The notes beneath the pieces are model-generated. The model made no database searches, was not told the origin of the DNA, and worked only from the letters and a program-made list of their open reading frames with translations. The position numbers and the translations under genes were made by a program. A stretch of DNA of 64,000 nucleotides, from the NCBI GenBank assembly GCA_963695645.1, contig CAVOHC010000010.1:1-64000 (forward strand), read 5' to 3'. Source of the DNA: DATBGO01 sp963695645 (GTDB lineage Bacteria; Actinomycetota; Actinomycetes; Streptosporangiales; Streptosporangiaceae). Positions 7,596-15,381 of this stretch are shown here, one piece after another. Positions within the stretch are counted from its first letter, which is position 1; each line of letters opens with the position of its first letter.

Positions 7596-7620
7596 CAAAC
7601 CGGCCAGCGCTCAGATAGTG

Positions 7621-8346
7621 CTCCGCCGACCCCACATCCTCCCTGCCGAGGCGGTCTTCGCCCTGGCCTGGTTCCGGGACCGGCCCGACTTGGCCCGGCT
7701 CGGCAAAGGGTTCGGGATCTCCCAGGCCACCGCCTACCGCTACCTGGACGAGGCCATCACGGTGCTGGCGGCCCGCGCGCCCGCCCTGCGCGAGACCCTG
7801 GAGCGGGCCAGGGAGGAAGGGCTGCCTTACCTGATCCTGGACGGCAAGGTCGTCGCCGCCGACCGGCTGAAGGAAAAGACCATCAGCCGCAAAGGCAAGG
7901 AGATCGACCGGTGGTATTCCGGCGAGGCGCACGGCTTCGGCGGGAACATCCAGGCCCTGTTCACCGCCGGCGGCATCCCGCTGCGGGTCTCCGCGGTCCT
8001 GCCCGGCGGCGTTCATGACATCACTGCCGCCCGTGAGCACACCCTCGCAATCTTGCGGCCCTTCCTGACGGACCTGCCGGTACTGGCCGACTCGGGGTAC
8101 GAGGGCGCAGGCTGCGGCGTCCATGTCCCGGTAGAAAGGCCAGCAGGCGGCAGCGAGCTTGATCTGAATACCCGGACCCGCAACGCACTGCTGTGCTCGC
8201 TGCGCTGCCTGGGCGAGCGGGGCTTCGCCCTGATGTCCCAGCGCTGGCGCACTCTCCAGCGCGTCATGCTCAGCCCTGGAAAAATCGGCGACATCGCCCA
8301 GGCCGCCCTCGTCCTCGTCCAATTCGGGCACAAGATGATCACGTGA
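7621..8346 (+). pseudogene. IS5-family (DDE_Tnp_4) transposase, N-terminus missing
   Basis: Homology starts at VLRRPHILPAEAVFALAWFR, the family's helix-turn-helix (ISQATAYRYLDEAI), and continues through the DDE core: Asp in YLILDGKVVAADR, Asp in LADSGYEGAG and Glu in CLGERGFALMSQRW. The normal first ~50 residues are absent. The open frame extends upstream only by overlapping the tetR gene out of frame, so it has no genuine start. The catalytic part is otherwise uninterrupted. Confidence 0.8.
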
Positions 8347-8366
8347 AAGTCGCTGAGAAGACCTCA
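8343..8366 (+). repeat. 24-bp direct repeat, copy 1 (copy 2 at 11206-11229)
   Basis: The sequence GTGAAAGTCG-C-TGAGAA-G-ACCTCA is repeated in the same orientation at 11206-11229 with two substitutions (T and A at the marked bases). Copy 1 lies at the right edge of the truncated IS5-type element. The pair brackets the 2.6-kb permease gene at 8438-11014. Confidence 0.85.
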
Positions 8367-8437
8367 AATGCCCGGGACAAACCACGAGCCGATCGTGGCG
8401 CGTTGGTGCTGGTGTGCGTCTAGATGGAGGCCGCAGG

Positions 8438-11014
8438 TCACTCGGTCCGCAGGACCAGCGCTGTCGGCGTGCGCGCTGCCTCGTGGCCGGGGAGCGCCGC
8501 GACGAGGTTGGCGAAAACGAGCGCGCCCACCGCGACGAGGAGCACCCACAGGACCGGCACGGTGGGGTCGGGTACGGCGTTGATGTTGCGGGCGAACAGT
8601 GTCCAGAGCTGGCGTCCGATGGCGATGCCTAGCGGTATCCCGACGACGATGCCGACGGCTGCGGCGACCGTCGCCTGCCAGGCAACCGCGGCTGCCAGCT
8701 GCCGCCGGGTGAAGCCGAGAGTTTTCAGCAGGGCCAGGTCCCGCCTGCGCTGGCGGACGGACGCGGCGAGGGTGAGGGCAAGAGCGATGATCGCCCCCGC
8801 GGCGAGCCCGGCAGCGAGGAGGATCGGGGTCGAGCCGATGCTGCGGTAGTTCACGATCTGCGCGGGACGCTGGACGCCGAGGACGACGACGTAGTTGCCG
8901 GCCGCGTGGGGGTCGGAGGCGAACTCTTTGTTCGCTGCGTTGGCGATCCGCTGCATATCGGCTCGGCCGGCCGCTGCGCCGACCCCGGCTCGAAGCCGGA
9001 CGAAGACCAGGTTCGGGCCGTTGAGGTTCGGGTCGGGGCTGTGCACGGCTCGCAGGTACGCGGCCGGATAGATGCCAGTGGACACCAGCGCGCCGGTCCC
9101 CATCGAGGTGTGGTCGGCGACAAAACTGGCGTAACCCACCGCCGGGAAGGTGGCGGTCCCCACGATCTTCAGGCGAGTCGGCGGGATGTAGTCGGGGGCG
9201 TCTTCACGGGTCCCGAGGCTGGCGGAGACGGTGTCGCCGATGTGCTTATGCAGCACGGCGAGGGTGGCCGCGCCTAGCACGATCTCGTCGTTGGCGCCCA
9301 GGCCGTGTCCGGAAAGGACCGGTGGCGAGACCCTGGCGCCGGGGCTTGCCAGCAGGACGGGGACCGTCTGATTGTCGATCTCGGCGTTGGTGTAGTCGAC
9401 GCCGGCCCATGCGGCGACGTCGGGGTCGTGATCGAGCATCGACAGGGTCTTCGGTGGGACATCGTTGCTCGGGTTGAGCGCGAAGCTCCAGTTCCAGCCA
9501 TAGAGCGGCGGCCGCGACACCAGGGTGCCCAGGCTGCTGGCGAACGTCAGGGTGGCGGCCACCATGGCGACGGCGAGCGCGGTGCCTACCAACACCGAGC
9601 GCGCCGGCACCGTGGTGCGGCTCCGTCCCGGTTCGAAAGCGAAACGCACACCGACCACGCACGCCACCGGCATGCCCGCCTTTTCGGCACCGCGGGTGAT
9701 GGTCGAGCGGCGAGTCACTACCTGCCGGGTGCGGTCCACCCGATGAGGCGCCCCTCGATAGGCGAGCGCGACCGCGGCGGCGCCGAGTCCGCCGAGCAGC
9801 ACCGCCAGGCCGGCGCCGAGCACCGTCCAGTCAAAGGCGAATCCGGTGTGGGAGTAGACCGTGCGCACTGGGCCCAGCACGGTGAACGGCGAGAGCCCCA
9901 TGGCCACGGCAACGGCAAGCAGCGAGCCGAGGACCACAGCGGCCAGGACGCCGATCAGCCCCTCACCAGCGGTGGCGGCCGGACCGGCTCCGAGGGCCCG
10001 CATCACCCGGCGGTCCTCGTGCTCCGAGCGCAGCTGGCGGGAAATGGCCTGCACCCCGACAACCAGGCAGACCAAGGCGGCGATCGCCCCGAACGCTCCA
10101 AGCGCGACCGACTCTGGCTTGACGGCGAGCTCTACCTCCGCCACGACCCGCGAGGTCACGTGGAACTCATAGGTGAAGCCCGGCGGGATGATCCCGATGA
10201 TTTCCTGCTCCACCCCGGGAACACCCCGGCCGCCATGATCGAGTTGCAACCCGTAGAGCACCGGCGTGGTCGAGGCCGGCGACACCGCGATTGCCTTCCG
10301 GATGAACGCCGGGGTCAGCATGACAATGCCGTAAGTCCGGTCGACGTCGTCCTGGACCACCTGCGTGTTGGACACGACGATCCCCACCAGCCCGGCACGA
10401 ACCAGCAGGCGGGGCGCCACGCGAGGAGTCCCGAAGCCTGGCTGGCTCATCTGCGCGCCGGTGTAGAGACCGAGCGGCACGACCTGGCCGACGTGCACCC
10501 TCAACACGCGGGCCGCGGTGGCGGTCATCACGACTTCGCCGACCCGGTCCGGATCGGCCATCCGGCCCTGAACGACGGTGACCCGGTCCTGGTCGAGGAA
10601 CATGCCGTCCAGGCTGCCGCCCATCGCCACCTGAACCGCCTCGTCCGTATGGGGGGCGCCATTCGCGCCAAGCGGCAGCACGTCGGGCCCATAGATACTC
10701 ACGACCCGCTTCACGCCGGCCAGCCGGGCGATCTTGGCTGTCAACGAGGGCCCCGGGGCGCCGGTGGCGGTGTTGTACACCGACACGGACATGTCCGACG
10801 GATTGGTACTCGCCAGGAATGACGGATACGACGACTGAGTACGACGCCCCGCCGCAATCGACGCCATGGCAATCCCGCCGATCAACCCGACCAGCAAAAC
10901 CACGCTCAGATAGCCGACCCAGCGACGGCCGAACGTGGTCCGGAATCTGTACCAGCCGACGCGGAGAACCTGCCTCACGTCACCACGAACCCCCCAGGAC
11001 GCCCGGACCGGCAT
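8438..11014 (-). CDS. FtsX-like ABC transporter permease, large two-module form
   Basis: This is an 858-residue membrane protein. It has an N-terminal anchor (GYLSVVLLVGLIGGIAMASI), a large extracellular domain (about 70-290), three membrane segments in the middle (~310-425), a second extracellular domain and three C-terminal membrane segments around PILLAAGLAAGAIIALALTL. TLGFTRRQLAAAVAWQATVA is the FtsX-family cytoplasmic-loop motif. The ATG at 11014 follows AAGGAG. Such permeases act with a LolD/MacB-type ATPase, but none lies beside it; the nearest ATPase (14615) belongs to another unit. The gene may be an orphan carried in by the bracketing repeats. Confidence 0.85.
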   Translation of the reverse strand: MPVRASWGVRGDVRQVLRVGWYRFRTTFGRRWVGYLSVVLLVGLIGGIAMASIAAGRRTQSSYPSFLASTNPSDMSVSVYNTATGAPGPSLTAKIARLAGVKRVVSIYGPDVLPLGANGAPHTDEAVQVAMGGSLDGMFLDQDRVTVVQGRMADPDRVGEVVMTATAARVLRVHVGQVVPLGLYTGAQMSQPGFGTPRVAPRLLVRAGLVGIVVSNTQVVQDDVDRTYGIVMLTPAFIRKAIAVSPASTTPVLYGLQLDHGGRGVPGVEQEIIGIIPPGFTYEFHVTSRVVAEVELAVKPESVALGAFGAIAALVCLVVGVQAISRQLRSEHEDRRVMRALGAGPAATAGEGLIGVLAAVVLGSLLAVAVAMGLSPFTVLGPVRTVYSHTGFAFDWTVLGAGLAVLLGGLGAAAVALAYRGAPHRVDRTRQVVTRRSTITRGAEKAGMPVACVVGVRFAFEPGRSRTTVPARSVLVGTALAVAMVAATLTFASSLGTLVSRPPLYGWNWSFALNPSNDVPPKTLSMLDHDPDVAAWAGVDYTNAEIDNQTVPVLLASPGARVSPPVLSGHGLGANDEIVLGAATLAVLHKHIGDTVSASLGTREDAPDYIPPTRLKIVGTATFPAVGYASFVADHTSMGTGALVSTGIYPAAYLRAVHSPDPNLNGPNLVFVRLRAGVGAAAGRADMQRIANAANKEFASDPHAAGNYVVVLGVQRPAQIVNYRSIGSTPILLAAGLAAGAIIALALTLAASVRQRRRDLALLKTLGFTRRQLAAAVAWQATVAAAVGIVVGIPLGIAIGRQLWTLFARNINAVPDPTVPVLWVLLVAVGALVFANLVAALPGHEAARTPTALVLRTE

Positions 11015-11205
11015 GCGCTCCTTGAAGTCTGGTTCTCCCAGAGGGAATCGTCGAGATGGGTGACCGCACCCCCTCGCCTCGTGCTACTACCCCTTCATCC
11101 TCCTCCAACCCCTGCCTGCTTCCCGGCATGAAGGCGCTGGTGAGAGCCGCCCCGGTATACGCTGCCGGGTCGGCGGTTCGGACGGGTTGAGCCGCGGCGG
11201 CGGGT

Positions 11206-11229
11206 GTGAAAGTCGTTGAGAAAACCTCA
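11206..11229 (+). repeat. 24-bp direct repeat, copy 2 (copy 1 at 8343-8366)
   Basis: This differs from copy 1 at two positions. No transposase sequence is attached here, so it looks like a solitary IS end or a scar. Its last bases overlap the 3' end of the arginase-fold gene on the other strand (stop at 11227-11229). Confidence 0.8.
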
Positions 11230-12135
11230 GTGAGTCGTGGCTGCGAGTATGCGGGCGATGCTGGTGCCGAAGCGGAGAAGCGCGTCAGGGGCCCCGGCGC
11301 AGCGGGTCGGGTTGAGTTCTCCGATTGACAGCGCTCGCATCCGCTGATCTCGGGCCGCCGCGGTGAGCGCCTCGGTGACCTGGTCGAGGGTAGGTCCCGT
11401 GTTACGGCCGTCGGTGTTCTCCGCCAGCGGTGCATCGGTGAAGTCCAGGACGTCGACGTCGAGGTGGAGGCCGAGTGGCCCAGGAGGAAGCTGGCTGAGC
11501 GCGGCCAGGGCGGTGGCGGCCGGATCGGCGGCGAGCGCCTGGCTGGTGGTGACATGCAAGCCGAGCCGGTCGGCCTGCTCGCGCTCCCACTGCGTGGCTA
11601 TCGGCGGTTCCACCCCGAGCCAGGCCACCTGGTCCGCCTCGAGCAGCGGCCGCCGCCCGAACGCGTCGGTCAGGGTTTCCAGGCAGCCCGGCAGGGCAAG
11701 CGCATGCGCTAGCCCCATCCAGTCCAGAGCCCCGTCGGTGGTGCTTTCCGGGGTGTTGACGTCGTAATGGCGGTCGACGTAGAGCAATCCCGGCGCCGCA
11801 GCGCCCAGGCGCCGCAGCGCCGCCATTACCCCGAGCGCGATGGTGCAGTTCCCGCCGAGCACCAGGGCAATGTCGCCGCGCGCCAGCAGCGGGTGGAGCC
11901 GGTCCGCTAGCTGCTGTACGGACGTAGTCGCCTGGCCGGCGTTCTGGGCCAGCGGGTGATCCCGGTCCGGGCTCCATGCCTGGTGAGGCAGGTCCCCGTC
12001 GTCATGCACGTCGAGCCCGGAGGCGATGAGCTGCTTGAGCAGGCCGGCCGAGCGCAACGCCGCAGGCGCCAGGTCCTGGCCGGCCGCATAGCTGGCCGCA
12101 CTGCTCGGAACGCCCACGACTGAGATCCTGCTCAC
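11227..12135 (-). CDS. Arginase/agmatinase-fold protein with an altered metal site
   Basis: This is a 302-residue ureohydrolase-fold protein, starting at GTG 12135 (MSRISVVGVPSSAASYAAGQ). The longer frame to 12246 has no family resemblance upstream. Two of the three manganese motifs are intact: DRHYD at 121-125 (family DAHxD) and HLDVDVLDF with Asp226 and Asp228. The first motif, normally GGDHS, is GGNCT at 94-98, so the ligand His is Cys and the neighbouring Asp is Asn. Binuclear hydrolysis of arginine, agmatine or a guanidino acid is therefore possible but not assured. It has no arginine-pathway neighbours. Confidence 0.8.
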   Translation of the reverse strand: MSRISVVGVPSSAASYAAGQDLAPAALRSAGLLKQLIASGLDVHDDGDLPHQAWSPDRDHPLAQNAGQATTSVQQLADRLHPLLARGDIALVLGGNCTIALGVMAALRRLGAAAPGLLYVDRHYDVNTPESTTDGALDWMGLAHALALPGCLETLTDAFGRRPLLEADQVAWLGVEPPIATQWEREQADRLGLHVTTSQALAADPAATALAALSQLPPGPLGLHLDVDVLDFTDAPLAENTDGRNTGPTLDQVTEALTAAARDQRMRALSIGELNPTRCAGAPDALLRFGTSIARILAATTH

Positions 12136-12520
12136 CAGGGAGAGGCTACCGGCGCCCGCCCCCGGGGGGTACCACTGAACAACAGTGGCTGCCGCGGCGG
12201 CTAACCGGCAATGCATTCGACACCGCGAGATTGTCGATGCCTTCATGCGCGCTGTCTTGCAGGAGCTGGAAGCCCGCGAGAGTCAGCCAGGCGGTTACGC
12301 GATGCGAACGGTGACGGGATCAACGTGGCGTCGCCGCATCAGGATGGTGCGCCCGTGCTTCCTGCCCATGACCTGGCTGGCCGCACTACGCCAGAGCCGC
12401 TGGTCCTGTTTCTTCGGCCCGGGAAGTTTCCCAGTCCTGGCAGCGGGCAAGGTCGACGGTTAGCCACCAGCCGGCCTTGGGACCGCAGCGCCCGGGCCGT
12501 CCGCTTAAGCGAGGCACGCC
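12136..12520. other. Intergenic region without a recognised gene
   Basis: This is 385 bases between the arginase-fold gene and the DUF2795 gene. A perfect small dyad, CCACTG-AACAA-CAGTGG, lies at 12172-12188, about 40 bases upstream of the arginase-fold start, and could be an operator. Short open frames here show no protein-like composition. Confidence 0.5.
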
Positions 12521-12919
12521 ATGAGCGAACAGGTCAGCGGAACACACGGGCCGCGCGAGGATGACGCGATCAAGCGCCAGGACCGCGACGAGCTGCAGGC
12601 GCACGGCGAGGAATGGCCGGAGCCCGAGTCGTCGGGCGAGGACCAGCCGGAGGCGGCCTGGGCCCCGGAGGGCAGGTTCGCCGCCACAACGCCAGAGGAG
12701 GACTGGCAGACGATCGAGCTACGCAGCGACCTAGCCCGTCACCTGGGCCGTACCGCGTTCCCGGCGACTCGGGCGCATCTGCTCGAGACCCTGGCAGCCC
12801 ACCAGGCGGAGCAGCGGCTGCTGGACCTGATGTCCTCGCTGCCCGATGGCGCCACGTTCGCCAGCCTCGGCGAGCTGCTTCGGGCACTGGGGCTGCCAAT
12901 AGAACAGCGCCCGGCCTAA
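12521..12919 (+). CDS. DUF2795 domain protein
   Basis: This is a 132-residue protein. The first ~65 residues are acidic and low in complexity. The C-terminal part (DLARHLGRTAFPATRAHLLE to GELLRALGLP) is a DUF2795 domain, a small helical domain frequent in actinobacteria with no assigned function. GAGG precedes the ATG at 12521. The TAA stop at 12917-12919 is also the left copy of the 3-bp target duplication of the IS element that follows, so the insertion left the protein unchanged but probably cut off its native 3' untranslated region. Confidence 0.8.
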   Translation: MSEQVSGTHGPREDDAIKRQDRDELQAHGEEWPEPESSGEDQPEAAWAPEGRFAATTPEEDWQTIELRSDLARHLGRTAFPATRAHLLETLAAHQAEQRLLDLMSSLPDGATFASLGELLRALGLPIEQRPA

Positions 12920-14030
12920 GAGCCTGCTTGAAGCCTGGGCAGAAGCTGTGCGCTGCAATATTTCGTGATCTTCTGGTGGCAGGCGCGGCGTGCCGGAACT
13001 GTGACGGCAGGGCCTCCTGGTAATCGCTTGGGTGTCGAATCCAGCGCGATGCCAGGAGCCCTGCGTGTCGTTGTATCGTGTCCCGCCTGCCGCTGTCCGC
13101 TCCGCTGCTGGCCAGCCGACCGTGCCGGTCGCCTGCCGGTGCTGCCCGGGCGGGGGAAGCCGCAGCACCCGCGCCCGCTGCTACCCCTCGGACATGGACG
13201 AGCGGGAATGGGCGGTCTGCGAGCCGCTGCTGCCGCCTCCGGCCTGGCTGGCGGGCAAGGGCGGCCGCCCGTCCGGCTACTGCATGCGTGACATCGTCGA
13301 CGGCATCCGCTATCTGACGCATAACGGGCCGGTATGGCGGGCCCTGCCCGCGGACTTCCCGCCCGCCTGGACCGTGTACTGGTGGGCCGCGAAATGGCAG
13401 GCCGCCGGGTCCACTGAGACGATGCACGGGCAGCTGCGCGAGCAGGTAAGGCTGCTGGCCGGTCGCAAGCCCGCGCCGACGGCGGCGATCATCGACTCCC
13501 AGTCGGTCCGGGCTGCGGAGGAAGCTTCCCGGGCCAGCCGCGGATACGACGCAGGGAAGAAGGTCAACGGCCGCAAGCGGCACATCGCGGTGGACACGAT
13601 CGGGCTGCTGCTGACCGTGCTCATCACTGGGACGTCGGTCCAGGACCGGGATGCGGCGAAGCCGCTGCTGTGGAACCTGCGCAAGGCCTTTCCCCAGGTC
13701 AGGCTCGCCTGGGCCGACGGCGGCTACGCCGGCAAGCTCGTCACCTGGGCTAGGACCATGCTCAAGCCGAAGCTCACGCTGCAGATCGTCAAACGGCCCG
13801 ATGACCTGCACACCTTCCAGGTCCTGCCCCGCCGCTGGGTGGTCGAGCGGACGCTGGCCTGGATCACCCGGCACCGCAGGACCGTCCGTGACTACGAACG
13901 CCTGCCTGCCCACCATGAGACCTACGTCTACTGGTCCATGATCATCGTCATGACCCGCCGTCTCGCCCGCAACGCTGCCAGCACCTCAGCACCAGCTCAG
14001 TCAGATGCTGCCTGAGTTTCAAGCAGGCTC
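12920..14030 (+). mobile_element. IS5-family insertion sequence, complete, 1111 bp
   Basis: The ends are inverted repeats. The left end reads GAGCCTGCTTGAAGCCTGGG. The reverse complement of the right end reads GAGCCTGCTTGAAACTCAGG. The element is flanked by TAA on both sides (12917-12919 and 14031-14033), a 3-bp target duplication of the TNA type seen in some IS5-family groups. It contains one intact transposase gene. A solitary, slightly diverged copy of its right end occurs at 17267-17282. Confidence 0.9.
13032..14015 (+). CDS. IS5-family transposase, intact
   Basis: This is a 327-residue DDE transposase. Family landmarks are YPSDMDEREWAVCEPLLPPP near residue 52, Asp in AAIIDSQSVRAAEEA, Asp in LAWADGGYAGKLV, Glu in RRWVVERTLAWITRHRR and the terminal RMNR-like YETYVYW region. 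No frameshift is visible and both element ends are present, so the element may be active. The exact start is uncertain: the ATG at 13032 is used, but GTG 13065 would also retain the whole domain. Confidence 0.85.
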   Translation: MSNPARCQEPCVSLYRVPPAAVRSAAGQPTVPVACRCCPGGGSRSTRARCYPSDMDEREWAVCEPLLPPPAWLAGKGGRPSGYCMRDIVDGIRYLTHNGPVWRALPADFPPAWTVYWWAAKWQAAGSTETMHGQLREQVRLLAGRKPAPTAAIIDSQSVRAAEEASRASRGYDAGKKVNGRKRHIAVDTIGLLLTVLITGTSVQDRDAAKPLLWNLRKAFPQVRLAWADGGYAGKLVTWARTMLKPKLTLQIVKRPDDLHTFQVLPRRWVVERTLAWITRHRRTVRDYERLPAHHETYVYWSMIIVMTRRLARNAASTSAPAQSDAA

Positions 14031-14052
14031 TAACGTCGGCCTTGACGCAACA

Positions 14053-14086
14053 CCCTTAACGGTTTAGGGTGCTTAACCGTTAAGGG
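14053..14086. promoter_or_regulatory. PadR operator, perfect 12-bp inverted repeat
   Basis: CCCTTAACGGTT (14053-14064) and AACCGTTAAGGG (14075-14086) are exact reverse complements separated by 10 bases. The right arm overlaps the ribosome-binding site (GGGAGGTG) of the padR gene at 14097, so binding would block transcription or translation of the operon. PadR regulators typically repress themselves and a linked transporter in this way. Confidence 0.75.
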
Positions 14087-14096
14087 AGGTGAACGC

Positions 14097-14618
14097 GTGC
14101 AGCAGGAAGTCGTGCTGGCGATGTTGGCGAAGGAGCCGTCCCACGGGTACGAGCTGCGAGCTCGTCTGGCCCGGGCGCTCGGCCCGGTGGCCGAGGGGAT
14201 CAGCGAAGCCCAGGTGTACGTCACGCTCACCCGGCTAGAGAAGGGCGGCTTTGTCGAGCGCCTGCCCGCGCCGGCCCAGCGGTCCGATCGGAAGGTGTAC
14301 TGCCTCACACCCGCTGGCGCGGAGCGGGTACGGGAATGGACGTCGGACCTGAGCTGGCCGCGGCCCGACCTCGCCGAATTCCATATGAAGCTCATCGCCG
14401 CCGCGCAGAGCGCGCTCGCCGACCCGATCAGCCTCATCGACGCGCAACGTCGCGACCTGCTGCGCCGCCTGCGAGAAGTGGGGCTCGCGGTGATGGAAGA
14501 GGAAAAGGATTCCGACGCAGCGCTGCTCCTCGAAGGCATCGTGCTTCGCCTGCAAGCCGACCTGCGCTGGTTGCACGCCTGCGAGAGCGCCTGGACGAAA
14601 CGGAGTACCCGGAAATGA
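14097..14618 (+). CDS. PadR family transcriptional repressor
   Basis: This is a 173-residue PadR-family protein. The winged helix is at residues 1-~80, with QQEVVLAMLAKEPSHGYELR, ISEAQVYVTLTRLEKGGFVE and KVYCLTPAGAERVREW. A C-terminal helical domain handles dimerisation. Translation starts at GTG 14097 after GGGAGGTG. Its TGA overlaps the ATG of the ABC ATPase (ATGA), so the three genes padR-ATPase-permease form one operon. PadR proteins of this kind sense small hydrophobic drugs and release an exporter operon; here the ligand is unknown. Confidence 0.9.
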   Translation: MQQEVVLAMLAKEPSHGYELRARLARALGPVAEGISEAQVYVTLTRLEKGGFVERLPAPAQRSDRKVYCLTPAGAERVREWTSDLSWPRPDLAEFHMKLIAAAQSALADPISLIDAQRRDLLRRLREVGLAVMEEEKDSDAALLLEGIVLRLQADLRWLHACESAWTKRSTRK

Positions 14619-15364
14619 ACGACTCGCCCACCGTGCTCGTGCACGCCAAGGGGCTGCGAAAGGACTACGGCAGCGGCGAAGGCTTGGTTCGCGCGCTCGA
14701 CATGGTCGACCTCGACGTCAACCGCGGCGAGGCCGTGGCGGTGATGGGCCCGAGTGGCTGTGGCAAATCGACGCTGCTCCACCTGATCGGCGGGCTCGAT
14801 CGCCCGAGCGCCGGCCAGCTGTCGGTCGCCGGGCAGCGCGTTGACGAGCTTTCCGAACGCGCCCTCGCGTACTTGCGCCGCGACGAGATCGGCTTCGTCT
14901 TCCAGTCGTTCCAGCTGATGGACGAGCTCACCGCGCAGGAGAACGTCGAGCTGCCCGCGCTCGTCGCGGGTTTCTCGCCGGACGAGGCTCGGGCACGCGC
15001 CACCGCGCTCCTCGAACAGGTCGGCCTCGCCGATCGCGCCCGGCACCTTCCCTCGATGCTGTCCGGGGGCCAGCGCCAGCGCGTCGCGATCGCGCGAGCA
15101 CTCGCCAACGATCCGGACATCGTGCTGGCGGACGAGCCAACCGGCAACCTGGACAGTGCCTCGGCATTCGACGTGCTTTCGCTGCTGGCGGACTTGCACG
15201 CCAAGGGCCTGACCTTGGTGATCGTCACCCACGACGAGCGGATCGCGACGACCGCGGACCGCTTGATCTCGATGCGCGACGGGGCGTTTGTCGACGAGAC
15301 GCGGCTGACGGGCGGTTCACGAGGGAATCTCGGCACCTTCGCGGAGTGGGAGCACCTCGGGTGA
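14615..15364 (+). CDS. ABC transporter ATP-binding protein, MacB/LolD type
   Basis: This is a 249-residue ATPase. The Walker A motif is MGPSGCGKST at 44-53. The signature is LSGGQRQRVAIARALAND, Walker B is IVLADEPTGNLDS, and the H-loop is VTHDERIA. The NLDS element and size are those of the LolD/MacB class that partners FtsX-type permeases in mechanotransmission rather than classical transport. The ATG at 14615 overlaps the padR stop. The next gene, 17 bases on, is the matching permease. Confidence 0.92.
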   Translation: MNDSPTVLVHAKGLRKDYGSGEGLVRALDMVDLDVNRGEAVAVMGPSGCGKSTLLHLIGGLDRPSAGQLSVAGQRVDELSERALAYLRRDEIGFVFQSFQLMDELTAQENVELPALVAGFSPDEARARATALLEQVGLADRARHLPSMLSGGQRQRVAIARALANDPDIVLADEPTGNLDSASAFDVLSLLADLHAKGLTLVIVTHDERIATTADRLISMRDGAFVDETRLTGGSRGNLGTFAEWEHLG

Positions 15365-15381
15365 GATCAAAGGAGAACGTC

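Larger units (their letters stand above)
7621..8366 (+). mobile_element. IS5-family element remnant, left end missing
   Basis: The segment holds the 3' ~240 codons of an IS5-family transposase, ending at 8346. Just past the stop is a 24-bp sequence (8343-8366) found again at 11206-11229. No left inverted repeat and no transposase start are present, so the left part was lost. The inserted sequence begins about 25 bases after the tetR stop. Confidence 0.65.

Noticed and set aside
9305..10822. 505-codon plus-strand frame opposite the FtsX permease
   Set aside because: Composition of an antisense shadow; no domain, and the minus-strand permease is well supported.
12570..13916. 448-codon minus-strand frame spanning the DUF2795 gene and the IS
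   Set aside because: It crosses an insertion boundary and two unrelated genes, so it cannot be a real gene.
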